A stretch of DNA of 64,000 bases from JAZGGS01 sp963764825 (GTDB lineage Bacteria > Bacteroidota > Ignavibacteria > Ignavibacteriales > Ignavibacteriaceae): assembly GCA_963764825.1 (NCBI GenBank), contig CAVXUA010000009.1, positions 124,001 through 188,000 of the forward strand. The letters are read 5' to 3'. Below are positions 9,427-17,532 of this stretch, in pieces. How positions within the stretch are numbered: the first letter of the stretch is position 1; each line of letters begins with the position of its first letter. A program made the position numbers and the translations under genes. The notes below the pieces were generated by a model. That model made no database searches, had not been told where the DNA came from, and saw only the letters and a program-made list of their open reading frames with translations.

Positions 9427-10008
9427 TTACCGTGTAGCTTCAACTTCCATAGATTTGTATTCCTTGCCCTCATATTCCGTGTACATTTCAAAAACCTGGT
9501 GATTATCATCAATAAATTTTACAATTTGTTTGTACTCAATATCTTTACCACTAATAGGATCTATCATGGAGCCAGTGAAAAAGAGTGAGTTTTTATCCGC
9601 ATCATAAATTCCCGTACTAACAGATATTCCTGTTCCAAGGTTATCGAACCATACTGAAGTAAATTTTTCTGTTGCGTTATCAAATCCTTGTAAATTTATT
9701 CCCTCGAATGGCATTCCCATCATAGTTCCGGTATGATCCGTTTTCAAATATCTTCCTCCCAAGATCATTTCGTAAGTTGCCGTGCCTTCCATAACCATTG
9801 GTTCTGCAGATGGTGTCATCCAAAAGGTTGATTTCGTTTTCCACTCCCCTACACTTTCTGCCATCATTTCATGCATAGAGCCCGGGGTCATATATTCCAT
9901 CCATGCTTTTTGACCCGCCTCCATCTCATTTTCTTCATCCTGGGCAATTACAAATCCCGTAAGAAGTAATGATATTAGAATCATAACAAAAATATTTAAT
10001 TTAAACAT
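9427..10008 (-). CDS. DUF1579 family exported protein
   Basis: 193 residues with a hydrophobic N-terminal signal peptide ending near Ala22 (GFVIAQ). The mature part has the DUF1579 pattern: a GEWKTKSTFWM strand, GTATYEMILGGRYL, GMPFEGINLQGFDN and KFTSVWFDNLGTG, predicting an antiparallel barrel that may bind a small hydrophobic ligand. Its function is unknown in the family. It lies 49 bases downstream of a barrel-protein gene on the same strand and is followed by a terminator. Confidence 0.8.
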   Translation of the reverse strand: MFKLNIFVMILISLLLTGFVIAQDEENEMEAGQKAWMEYMTPGSMHEMMAESVGEWKTKSTFWMTPSAEPMVMEGTATYEMILGGRYLKTDHTGTMMGMPFEGINLQGFDNATEKFTSVWFDNLGTGISVSTGIYDADKNSLFFTGSMIDPISGKDIEYKQIVKFIDDNHQVFEMYTEYEGKEYKSMEVEATR

Positions 10009-10057
10009 AGTGTCTCATTTTTATTAATTAGATTGATTTGAAAAATATTTCTGCAAC

Positions 10058-10513
10058 TCAATAGAAAAAGTATCTTCCTCCAATTGCAGCGTTAATTTTA
10101 AAATCAGTTTTTGGTGCTAAATCCAGTATCGGTACAACTTCCAGGAAAATATCAATTGGAGCATCATCAAATAGGTAAGCTAATCCCACAGGAACTCTAA
10201 CACCAATTCCTGCGTCATCAAGGAATTTAATTCTTCCGCCAATGCCATAGTAAACCGGCAATCTCCCGGATTCTACATGAATAAGATTAAAGCTGTGCAA
10301 AATATAATCGGCATGTAAATGAAGCGCCCCACCATTAATGAATGACCAGGCAACAGCTCCGTCGAAAGCAGTGTTGCTGCCTGTCCAGTATTTGAAAGAT
10401 ACACCTGTTGGTTCACCCAAAATTATTCCCAAACCAAAATCTTTATCTTGTGACTGGATAAAGCTAGCAGAGATAATAATTACAAATAATAAATAACTAA
10501 GATATTTTTTCAA
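10058..10513 (-). CDS. Small outer-membrane beta-barrel protein (BAPKO_0422/DUF3996-like)
   Basis: 151 residues. A signal peptide (MKKYLSYLLFVIIISASFIQSQ) is followed by amphipathic strands; the blocks GIILGEPTGVSFKYW, FDGAVAWSF, LHLHADYILHSF and PVYYGIGGRIKF and the final GGRYFFY aromatic terminus fit a small outer-membrane barrel. It resembles the BAPKO_0422 family, whose role is unknown. It lies upstream of the DUF1579 gene on the same strand and may share its transcript. Confidence 0.7.
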   Translation of the reverse strand: MKKYLSYLLFVIIISASFIQSQDKDFGLGIILGEPTGVSFKYWTGSNTAFDGAVAWSFINGGALHLHADYILHSFNLIHVESGRLPVYYGIGGRIKFLDDAGIGVRVPVGLAYLFDDAPIDIFLEVVPILDLAPKTDFKINAAIGGRYFFY

Positions 10514-10675
10514 TTATTTCCTCAAATATTATATTATAAAAACAAATATATAAACATGTTTAATATTAAAATAAATGTATTTTAGTCTTCCCTTTGTATA
10601 GAAAAGGAGATGAAGAAAATATTATACCATCTTAACAAGTTTTATTGATTCGCATCTTGATAAAGGAATAATAGT

Positions 10676-13600
10676 TTAAAGAGAATTATTAACTTTGAGT
10701 ATTACAAAAGTCACATCATCATTTGGTAAATTGCCATTCCGCCATTTATCCACTTCTTTAACTAAATCATCTATTATCTGTTGTGCATCATTATGTCCTA
10801 TCCGTTTAAATGTAGATTGGACGCGAGCATAATCATACATTTCTTTTTTATCATTAAACAATTCTGCAAATCCATCGCTGAATAGCAGAATAGTATCACC
10901 ATGATTCAGTTTTACTTTTATATCCTTGTATTCAAAATTATCAAAAGCACCAAGCGGCATACCTTTAAGTACAATCGGTTCAACAGATTTAGTTTCGTTT
11001 CTGTAAATGTAAATTGGGGGCATTCCGGCACAGGATGCAACAAGCTCATCATTTTCGATTTTAACAAACGATAAAGCCATATATAAATTACCAAGATGCA
11101 ACTGCTTAATAGTTTGTGTACATTTTTCGAAAAATATTTTGGCGTTTGTATCAGCAGCATTGGAAATAAATAAACTCTTTATAACTGAAACCATTGTTCC
11201 GGCTCTCAAGCCGTGACCAGTAGCATCACCAACAACAATTGTAAGAGAATCTTTTTCATCTTTATAAAAATCGTAGTAATCGCCGCCAACTTCCGTTGCT
11301 GTTTGCATATGAACCGCAATATCCAGGTTAGGTATATTCGGTAAATTCTTTGGCAGCATTGATAGCTGAAGTTTACGCGCTTCTTCGAGTTCGTGGGTTT
11401 TCCTTGCATTCTCTGCTTGTACAGCTCTTGCTGTTGCTTCTGCTGTTTGAGCACGAAGTTCAGCTTCGGTTATTTGTGTCCGGGTCCTTTCCTTATTAAC
11501 TACACGTTCGTGCTGAAGTTTATGAAGTGTGTATAAGAGTCCTAATCCTACTAAGAAATAAAGTAAGTAAGCCCAACCGGTTTGCCACCAAGGCGATGTA
11601 ATTAACAGTTTTATTCTTGCACCTTCATAATTCCAAACCCCATCATTATTTGAGGCAATAACTTTAAAGATATATTCACCAGGATCGAGATTTGTATATG
11701 TTGCTGATCTTTGGTTTTTAGTGTTTATCCAACTTTCATCATAATTTTCGAGCATGTATGCATATTTATTTTTTTCCGGTTTATTGTAGTGCAATGCAAC
11801 GAATTCAAAAGTTATATCATTCTGCCAATGAGAAAGTGTAATTTCCTTAGTTTCCGAGATATGCTTTTTCAGGGGTGAATCATTTCCAATAGGAACAGTA
11901 GTGTTAAATAGTTTAAACCCGGTGATTGCAACTCTTGGTGGATAAGGATTATTCTTTAAACTATCTGGAAAGAATGAATTAAATCCATTAATCCCTCCAA
12001 AAAACATTTCGCCGCTCGAGCTATAAAATTCAGCTTGCCCGTTGAATTCTCTGCTTTGTAAACCGTCATCCATATCATAATTTGTAAAAACATTCTTTAC
12101 AGGATCATATTTAGTAATACCTCTGTTGCTACTGACCCAGATGTTTCCACTTTCATCACCAAGTACAGAATAAATAACGTTGTCTGGAAGATCACTGTTC
12201 CAATCTGTAAAATGTGTAAAGATTTCAGTTTCAGGATCAAATCTATTCAACCCGCCACCGAAAGTTCCAATCCAGATAATTCCACCATCATCAATAAAAA
12301 TTGATTGGATTGAATTATTACTTAAACTGTTTATATCGGTTGGATCGTGCTGGTAGTTTGTAAAAATATTTCCACCTGTATCAAATACTTCCCTGCGTTC
12401 CTTCTTCTGATCATCCGGATTTAGTACAAGTTTACTCAATCCACCACCAAAACAGCCGATCCACAAATTACCCGCTTTATCCTCAATAACAGTCCGGAGT
12501 TGACCAGCCGGCAGACTGTTTGGATTATCCGGATCATTTTGTATTCTGTAAAATGCCTCCGTCTTTCTATCGAACAGGTTTAATCCTTCAAAGTTTGTAG
12601 ATATCCACATTCTTCCTTCGCTGTCTTCATATATATCGCGAATAAAATCGCCACTGATACTGTTATTATCATCAGAATCAAATTTATAGTGTGTAAAAGT
12701 TTCATTTTTCCTATCGAACTTATCCAATCCGCCTCCAAATGTTCCTACCCAAAGAGTCCCTTCTTTGTCTTCATAGACAGCCCACACGTCATTTACGGCA
12801 ATACTATTTGGATTATCCCGGTCATTGGTATAATGCATTACTTTTTTTCTATCACTGCTAAACCTGTTTAATCCTCCGCCTGCAAGCCCTATCCATAGTT
12901 CCCCTATTTTATCTAGATGAATTCCTCTTACTATCTGCGCATTTAAACTATTTGGATTGTTGGGATCATATACATAAGAATTAAACTTCTTTGCGTAATG
13001 ATCAATCTTATTCAATCCTCCTGTATTGGTTCCAATCCAGAGCACACCTGTTGTATCTTCATATGCACGCGTGATTAAATTAGTACTTATGCTGTTAGGA
13101 TTAGATGGGTCGTGTATTAAATGTGTAAAAGTTTCAGTTTCCGGATTGAATAAGTATCCGCCAACGAGATCACCAGTAACGAGCAAAATCATTCCGAACA
13201 TATCTTCAGCAAAACCAAGAATTACATTGTTTCTTCCGCTCTTATTTATTGGGTTTGGCAGGTACGTTTTGAAATTGCCTATTGCGGGGTTAAACTTGTT
13301 TAATCCGTTTGATGTAGCAATCCAAAAATTTCCGTTTTCTGATTCAAGGATTTGATTGCCAATATTGCTGCTGATTGAATTTGGATACGATTTGTTATGT
13401 TTATAATATGTATAAGAATTTTCCTCACTATCAAACCGTATTAATCCTTCACCCGCAGTTAAATCCTGTATGTTTCCTGTAGTTAGCCAAAAAATTCTGG
13501 GTTCATTTTGCGATTCATAAATGGTTGAAATGTTTGTGCCGGAAAGAAACCTTTCAAAATTTTTCTCTTCACGATTGAATTTATTCAATCCGTTTTCTGT

Positions 13601-14230
13601 CCCTAACCAAATATTACCTGATAAATCTTCAATCACCCACCTGATATTATTGGCACTTATGCTATTGGGATCATCAGGATTATGCACAAAGTACTCGAAC
13701 TCCTCAGTTGCTTTATTAAGAAGATCTGCTCCACCTGCATTTGTAAACACCCAAATGTTATTACTTTGGTCTTCAAAAGCAAAATTTACAAAATCAGAGC
13801 TAATACTTCTTGGATTTTGAGGATCAGCTCGGTAGCAGGTAAAATTTTCAGTTTCCCTGTTAAATTTATTTAAACCTCCTCCTACGGTTCCTATCCAGAT
13901 AAATCCTTCTTCATCTTCAAATGTTGATTGTATTTGGTTGTTTGAAATAGAAGTAGAATCGAAAGGATTATTTTTATAGATTACAAATTCATATCCATCA
14001 TATTTATTTAATCCTGATTCTGTACCAATCCACATAAATCCTTTGGTGTCCTTCATGATAGTATTAATGATACTTTGTGAAAGTCCCTGCTCCAAAGAAA
14101 TATGCTCAAATTTTATTTCTGTTTGTTGTGCAATTATGCTTGAAGATATTAGAATAATAAATAAATAAAGTAAAAAATTTACTGCAATAATTGGACTAAA
14201 CACCTTCTTCAATTCAGTTCGAATAATCAT
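10676..14230 (-). CDS. Two-component-propeller sensor fused to a SpoIIE (PP2C) phosphatase
   Basis: 1184 residues. A signal/anchor segment (about 15-33) is followed by roughly 14 beta-propeller repeats of the type IWIGTxGGGLNKF to about residue 750. A Y_Y_Y domain follows, then one membrane span (WAYLLYFLVGLGLLYTL), an alanine-rich coiled coil and a cytoplasmic SpoIIE-type PP2C domain. The phosphatase metal-binding motifs are intact: VGGDYYD, VVGDATGHGL, LLFSDGFAE and DDVTFVIL. The plan is a periplasmic ligand sensor driving a Ser/Thr phosphatase, as in partner-switching control. No anti-sigma kinase or STAS antagonist gene is adjacent, so the target is unknown. The same propeller is more often fused to histidine kinases. 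Confidence 0.9.
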   Translation of the reverse strand: MIIRTELKKVFSPIIAVNFLLYLFIILISSSIIAQQTEIKFEHISLEQGLSQSIINTIMKDTKGFMWIGTESGLNKYDGYEFVIYKNNPFDSTSISNNQIQSTFEDEEGFIWIGTVGGGLNKFNRETENFTCYRADPQNPRSISSDFVNFAFEDQSNNIWVFTNAGGADLLNKATEEFEYFVHNPDDPNSISANNIRWVIEDLSGNIWLGTENGLNKFNREEKNFERFLSGTNISTIYESQNEPRIFWLTTGNIQDLTAGEGLIRFDSEENSYTYYKHNKSYPNSISSNIGNQILESENGNFWIATSNGLNKFNPAIGNFKTYLPNPINKSGRNNVILGFAEDMFGMILLVTGDLVGGYLFNPETETFTHLIHDPSNPNSISTNLITRAYEDTTGVLWIGTNTGGLNKIDHYAKKFNSYVYDPNNPNSLNAQIVRGIHLDKIGELWIGLAGGGLNRFSSDRKKVMHYTNDRDNPNSIAVNDVWAVYEDKEGTLWVGTFGGGLDKFDRKNETFTHYKFDSDDNNSISGDFIRDIYEDSEGRMWISTNFEGLNLFDRKTEAFYRIQNDPDNPNSLPAGQLRTVIEDKAGNLWIGCFGGGLSKLVLNPDDQKKERREVFDTGGNIFTNYQHDPTDINSLSNNSIQSIFIDDGGIIWIGTFGGGLNRFDPETEIFTHFTDWNSDLPDNVIYSVLGDESGNIWVSSNRGITKYDPVKNVFTNYDMDDGLQSREFNGQAEFYSSSGEMFFGGINGFNSFFPDSLKNNPYPPRVAITGFKLFNTTVPIGNDSPLKKHISETKEITLSHWQNDITFEFVALHYNKPEKNKYAYMLENYDESWINTKNQRSATYTNLDPGEYIFKVIASNNDGVWNYEGARIKLLITSPWWQTGWAYLLYFLVGLGLLYTLHKLQHERVVNKERTRTQITEAELRAQTAEATARAVQAENARKTHELEEARKLQLSMLPKNLPNIPNLDIAVHMQTATEVGGDYYDFYKDEKDSLTIVVGDATGHGLRAGTMVSVIKSLFISNAADTNAKIFFEKCTQTIKQLHLGNLYMALSFVKIENDELVASCAGMPPIYIYRNETKSVEPIVLKGMPLGAFDNFEYKDIKVKLNHGDTILLFSDGFAELFNDKKEMYDYARVQSTFKRIGHNDAQQIIDDLVKEVDKWRNGNLPNDDVTFVILKVNNSL

Positions 14231-14470
14231 AAACTAAAGTAGTAATAAATTTGAATTTTGAATAGTAATCTGCTATTTTCAAATGAAAAAATATTGATAT
14301 AAAACTATAAAACAAATGAAATAATTCTTTTTATTTAAAAAAATGATAGGTGGGAGTAAAGAGCTACAAAGCTTAATATAATGATGATGGAAGTTTATAA
14401 ATCAATTCTCGATAGTAAAACAATTCAAATCTGTCTGAAGAAATTGGCAAGATTATACAACTGCAAGAAT

Positions 14471-15883
14471 TTATTTTTTCTTAGGTCTGTAAATGTGGGT
14501 GCTTTGCCCAAAGAATACTTCAGCAGCTTCCATTATTGTTTCAGATAATGTTGGATGGGGATGAATTGTTAATTTTAGATCAGTTACATTTGCACCCATT
14601 TCAATTGCAAGCACACCTTCTGCAATTAATTCCCCTGCACCGGGTCCACAAATTCCTACACCTAATATTCTTTCAGTATCAGGATCGATAATCAATTTTG
14701 TTACCCCATCACTTCTATCCAAAGTTGTTGCTCTTCCGGATGCCGCCCATGGAAATTTTGCAACTTCTATATTTATATTTTGTTCTTTTGCCTGAGTTTC
14801 AGTTAAACCTGCCCACGCAATTTCAGGATCGGTGAAAACAACTGCGGGAATTGCCATAGGTTCAAATGCCACTTTATGTCCGGCAATAACTTCAACTGCA
14901 ACTCTGCCTTCATGCGAAGCTTTATGCGCAAGCATTGGTTCACCTACAATATCACCAATTGCAAATATTTTATTATCACTAGTTCTCATTTGAGCATCAA
15001 CTTCAATCCATCCTTTTTCGTTTACTTTGACTTTTGTGTTCTCTAAACTTAGACCATCAGTTACAGGCTTTCTGCCAACAGCCATTAACACATATTCGTA
15101 TTCATCCTCTTTAACTTTTCCATGCTTATCTTCAATTTTTACTTTTAATCCGTTCTTAGTTTCGTTCATCTCAAAAACTTTAGAATTTAACATCACATCC
15201 TTAAAGGAAGATTTAATTCTTTTAGAAAGATGTGCGACAAGATCTTTATCTGCTCCAGGAAGCAGACTATTCAACATTTCAACTACCGAAACTTCACTTC
15301 CCAAAGCATTGTAAACGGAACCAAGTTCCAGCCCAATATAACCGCCGCCAACTACCAGCAAACTTTTCGGAATTGCAAGAAGCTCGAGTGCAGTTTTTGA
15401 ATTTAATAATCTCTTACTTTTTATATCCAAAGATGGAATCGTAGCAACTCTGGATCCTGTTGCAATTATTATCTTTTCAAAAGTAAGATCTTCAATTTTG
15501 TCATCGTATTTATCAACTTTTAAGGTAGTTGAATTTACAAAGCTTGCTGTGCCTCGGATAAAATTTACTTTTCTTTGCTTTGATAATATACCAAGTCCCC
15601 CAGTTAGTTTTTTAACTACACCATCTTTCCAATTTCTTAACTGACTAAGATCAATTTCGGGTTTGCCGAATTCAATTCCCCAATTTTTTGCTTCCTCAGC
15701 TTCGTTGATGAGTTTTGCTACATGAAGTAATGCCTTCGAAGGAATACATCCACGGTACAAACAAACACCCCCGGGATTTTCTTCTTTATCAATTAATGTT
15801 ACATTCATTCCCAGATCAGCCGCAAGAAACGCAGCAGCATAGCCACCGGGACCCGCCCCAATTATTCCTATTCTTTTACTCAT
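14471..15883 (-). CDS. lpdA: Dihydrolipoyl dehydrogenase (E3)
   Basis: 470 residues, normal length. The FAD-binding GAGPGGYAAA is at the start, the redox disulfide in GGVCLYRGCIPSK (Cys41, Cys46), the NAD-binding VGGGYIGLELG in the middle, and the C-terminal active-site segment HPHPTLSETIMEAAE. It reoxidises the dihydrolipoyl arm of the E2 core, passing electrons to NAD+. It is the last gene of aceE-aceF-lpdA, starting 10 bases after aceF, so it serves the pyruvate dehydrogenase complex; it may also serve other 2-oxoacid dehydrogenases or glycine cleavage. Confidence 0.97.
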   Translation of the reverse strand: MSKRIGIIGAGPGGYAAAFLAADLGMNVTLIDKEENPGGVCLYRGCIPSKALLHVAKLINEAEEAKNWGIEFGKPEIDLSQLRNWKDGVVKKLTGGLGILSKQRKVNFIRGTASFVNSTTLKVDKYDDKIEDLTFEKIIIATGSRVATIPSLDIKSKRLLNSKTALELLAIPKSLLVVGGGYIGLELGSVYNALGSEVSVVEMLNSLLPGADKDLVAHLSKRIKSSFKDVMLNSKVFEMNETKNGLKVKIEDKHGKVKEDEYEYVLMAVGRKPVTDGLSLENTKVKVNEKGWIEVDAQMRTSDNKIFAIGDIVGEPMLAHKASHEGRVAVEVIAGHKVAFEPMAIPAVVFTDPEIAWAGLTETQAKEQNINIEVAKFPWAASGRATTLDRSDGVTKLIIDPDTERILGVGICGPGAGELIAEGVLAIEMGANVTDLKLTIHPHPTLSETIMEAAEVFFGQSTHIYRPKKK

Positions 15884-15893
15884 TTTCTTTTAC

Positions 15894-17516
15894 TTACAAT
15901 ATTTTTAATGGTTGTTCCAATGCTTCAACTATAAACCGTAAAAATCTGGCTGCATCTGCCCCATCAATAATCCTGTGATCATACGAAAGCGAAAGTGGTA
16001 ACATTAATCTTGGTGTAAATTCATTCTTTTCAATATAAATTGGTTCATAACTTCCGCGGGATACACCAAGTATTGCAACTTCCGGTGAATTAACAACAGG
16101 TGTAAATAGTGTTCCACCAATTCCTCCTAGATTTGTAATTGTAAAACAACCTCCCTGTAATTCTTCGAGAGAAACTTTCTTTTCTCTAGCTTTTTTGGCA
16201 AGCTCACCCATTTCAACTGATAGTTCAATCAAATTCTTTTCATCAACATTTTTTATTACAGGTACCATTAATCCGTGCTCCGTATCAACAGCAACTCCAA
16301 TGTTAAAATATTTTTTATAAATAATCTCTTTCGAATCCATATCAATACTGCTGTTAAACTGCGGAAATTCTTTAAGTGCAGCAACAATAATTTTTAGCAG
16401 GATTGAAGTTATTGTAAGTTTACCGCCAGCTTTTTCAACTTCGGGATTATATTGCTTCCGGGATTTTTCCAGTTGAGTGATATCTGCTTTATCGTGCTGA
16501 GTAACGTGTGGAATTGTAGCCCAGGCATAACTGAGGTGTTCAGCAGTAACTTTGCGAATTTTTGTCATTGCCATTTTTTCAATTGCACCGAACTTACTGA
16601 AATCAGGTAGCGCTTTTTGTTTTATTCCAATTCCTGTATCCGTTTTTCTCTCTTCGTGAAGTTTTTTTGAATGAGCTTTCACATCATCCATGGAAATTCT
16701 TCCACCAAGATCAGTTCCTTTCACTTCATTAATATCCACACCTATTTCACGAGCAATCCTTCTCACGGATGGAGCAGCAGGTGCCGCGCCTTTTATCACC
16801 TCTGGTTGAGAATCTACTTCACCTGGTTTCAATTTGTCGACTGCACCTTTTGGAGTAGCCGTATTCTTTTCCAACTTCTCAACTTCTTCTGTGTCCGTTT
16901 CGGGGATAGCCTCTTTAATTTTGGGAACAGGTGATGTGGTTGTTTTAACTTTTATCAGCACATCTCCAACTTTGGAAGATTCATTCACCTTAGCTAGTAC
17001 TTCAATAATTTCTCCTTCAACAGAAGAGGGCACTTCAACGGTTGCTTTATCTGTTTCAATTTCAATAATTCCCTGGTCTATTTGAATGAAATCACCTGCC
17101 TTTACAAGAACAGCAATCACATCTGCCGATTCAATATTTTCACCTAGTTCGGGTAATTTAATTTCTACTATCTCGCTTTTACCTTTTCCGATATCAACTT
17201 TTTCTTCAACTACTGTTTCTTTTGGTTTTTTGGTTTTGTTTTCATTTACTACAACTTCTTCTACCGTCTTTTGTCCTTCAGTTTCATCTATCTTAAGAAT
17301 AACCTGATTAACTTTAACTGATTCACCTTCATTAACTAGTACTTCGGTTATTTTTCCTGTTACATTCGATGGAACTTCAACAGTAGCTTTATCAGTTTCT
17401 ATTTCAATTACAGACTGGTCCTTTTCAATAGTATCACCTGCTTTTACAAGAACAACAATTACATCTGCTGATTCTATATTTTCACCTAATTCAGGTAACT
17501 TAAATTCTGTTGCCAT
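15894..17516 (-). CDS. aceF: Pyruvate dehydrogenase E2, dihydrolipoamide acetyltransferase
   Basis: 540 residues. Two lipoyl domains, each with the ETDKATVEVPS lipoylation site (Lys43 and Lys157), are followed by a charged linker, the E1/E3-binding domain (about 248-282, SVRRIAREIGVDINEV) and the catalytic domain ending with SYDHRIIDGADAARF, which holds the catalytic histidine (about 514). It transfers the acetyl group to CoA and forms the core of the complex. The second gene of the operon, 16 bases after aceE. The linker is rich in Lys, Thr, Glu and Val rather than Ala/Pro. Confidence 0.97.
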   Translation of the reverse strand: MATEFKLPELGENIESADVIVVLVKAGDTIEKDQSVIEIETDKATVEVPSNVTGKITEVLVNEGESVKVNQVILKIDETEGQKTVEEVVVNENKTKKPKETVVEEKVDIGKGKSEIVEIKLPELGENIESADVIAVLVKAGDFIQIDQGIIEIETDKATVEVPSSVEGEIIEVLAKVNESSKVGDVLIKVKTTTSPVPKIKEAIPETDTEEVEKLEKNTATPKGAVDKLKPGEVDSQPEVIKGAAPAAPSVRRIAREIGVDINEVKGTDLGGRISMDDVKAHSKKLHEERKTDTGIGIKQKALPDFSKFGAIEKMAMTKIRKVTAEHLSYAWATIPHVTQHDKADITQLEKSRKQYNPEVEKAGGKLTITSILLKIIVAALKEFPQFNSSIDMDSKEIIYKKYFNIGVAVDTEHGLMVPVIKNVDEKNLIELSVEMGELAKKAREKKVSLEELQGGCFTITNLGGIGGTLFTPVVNSPEVAILGVSRGSYEPIYIEKNEFTPRLMLPLSLSYDHRIIDGADAARFLRFIVEALEQPLKIL

Positions 17517-17532
17517 TATGAACCTTATTTCT

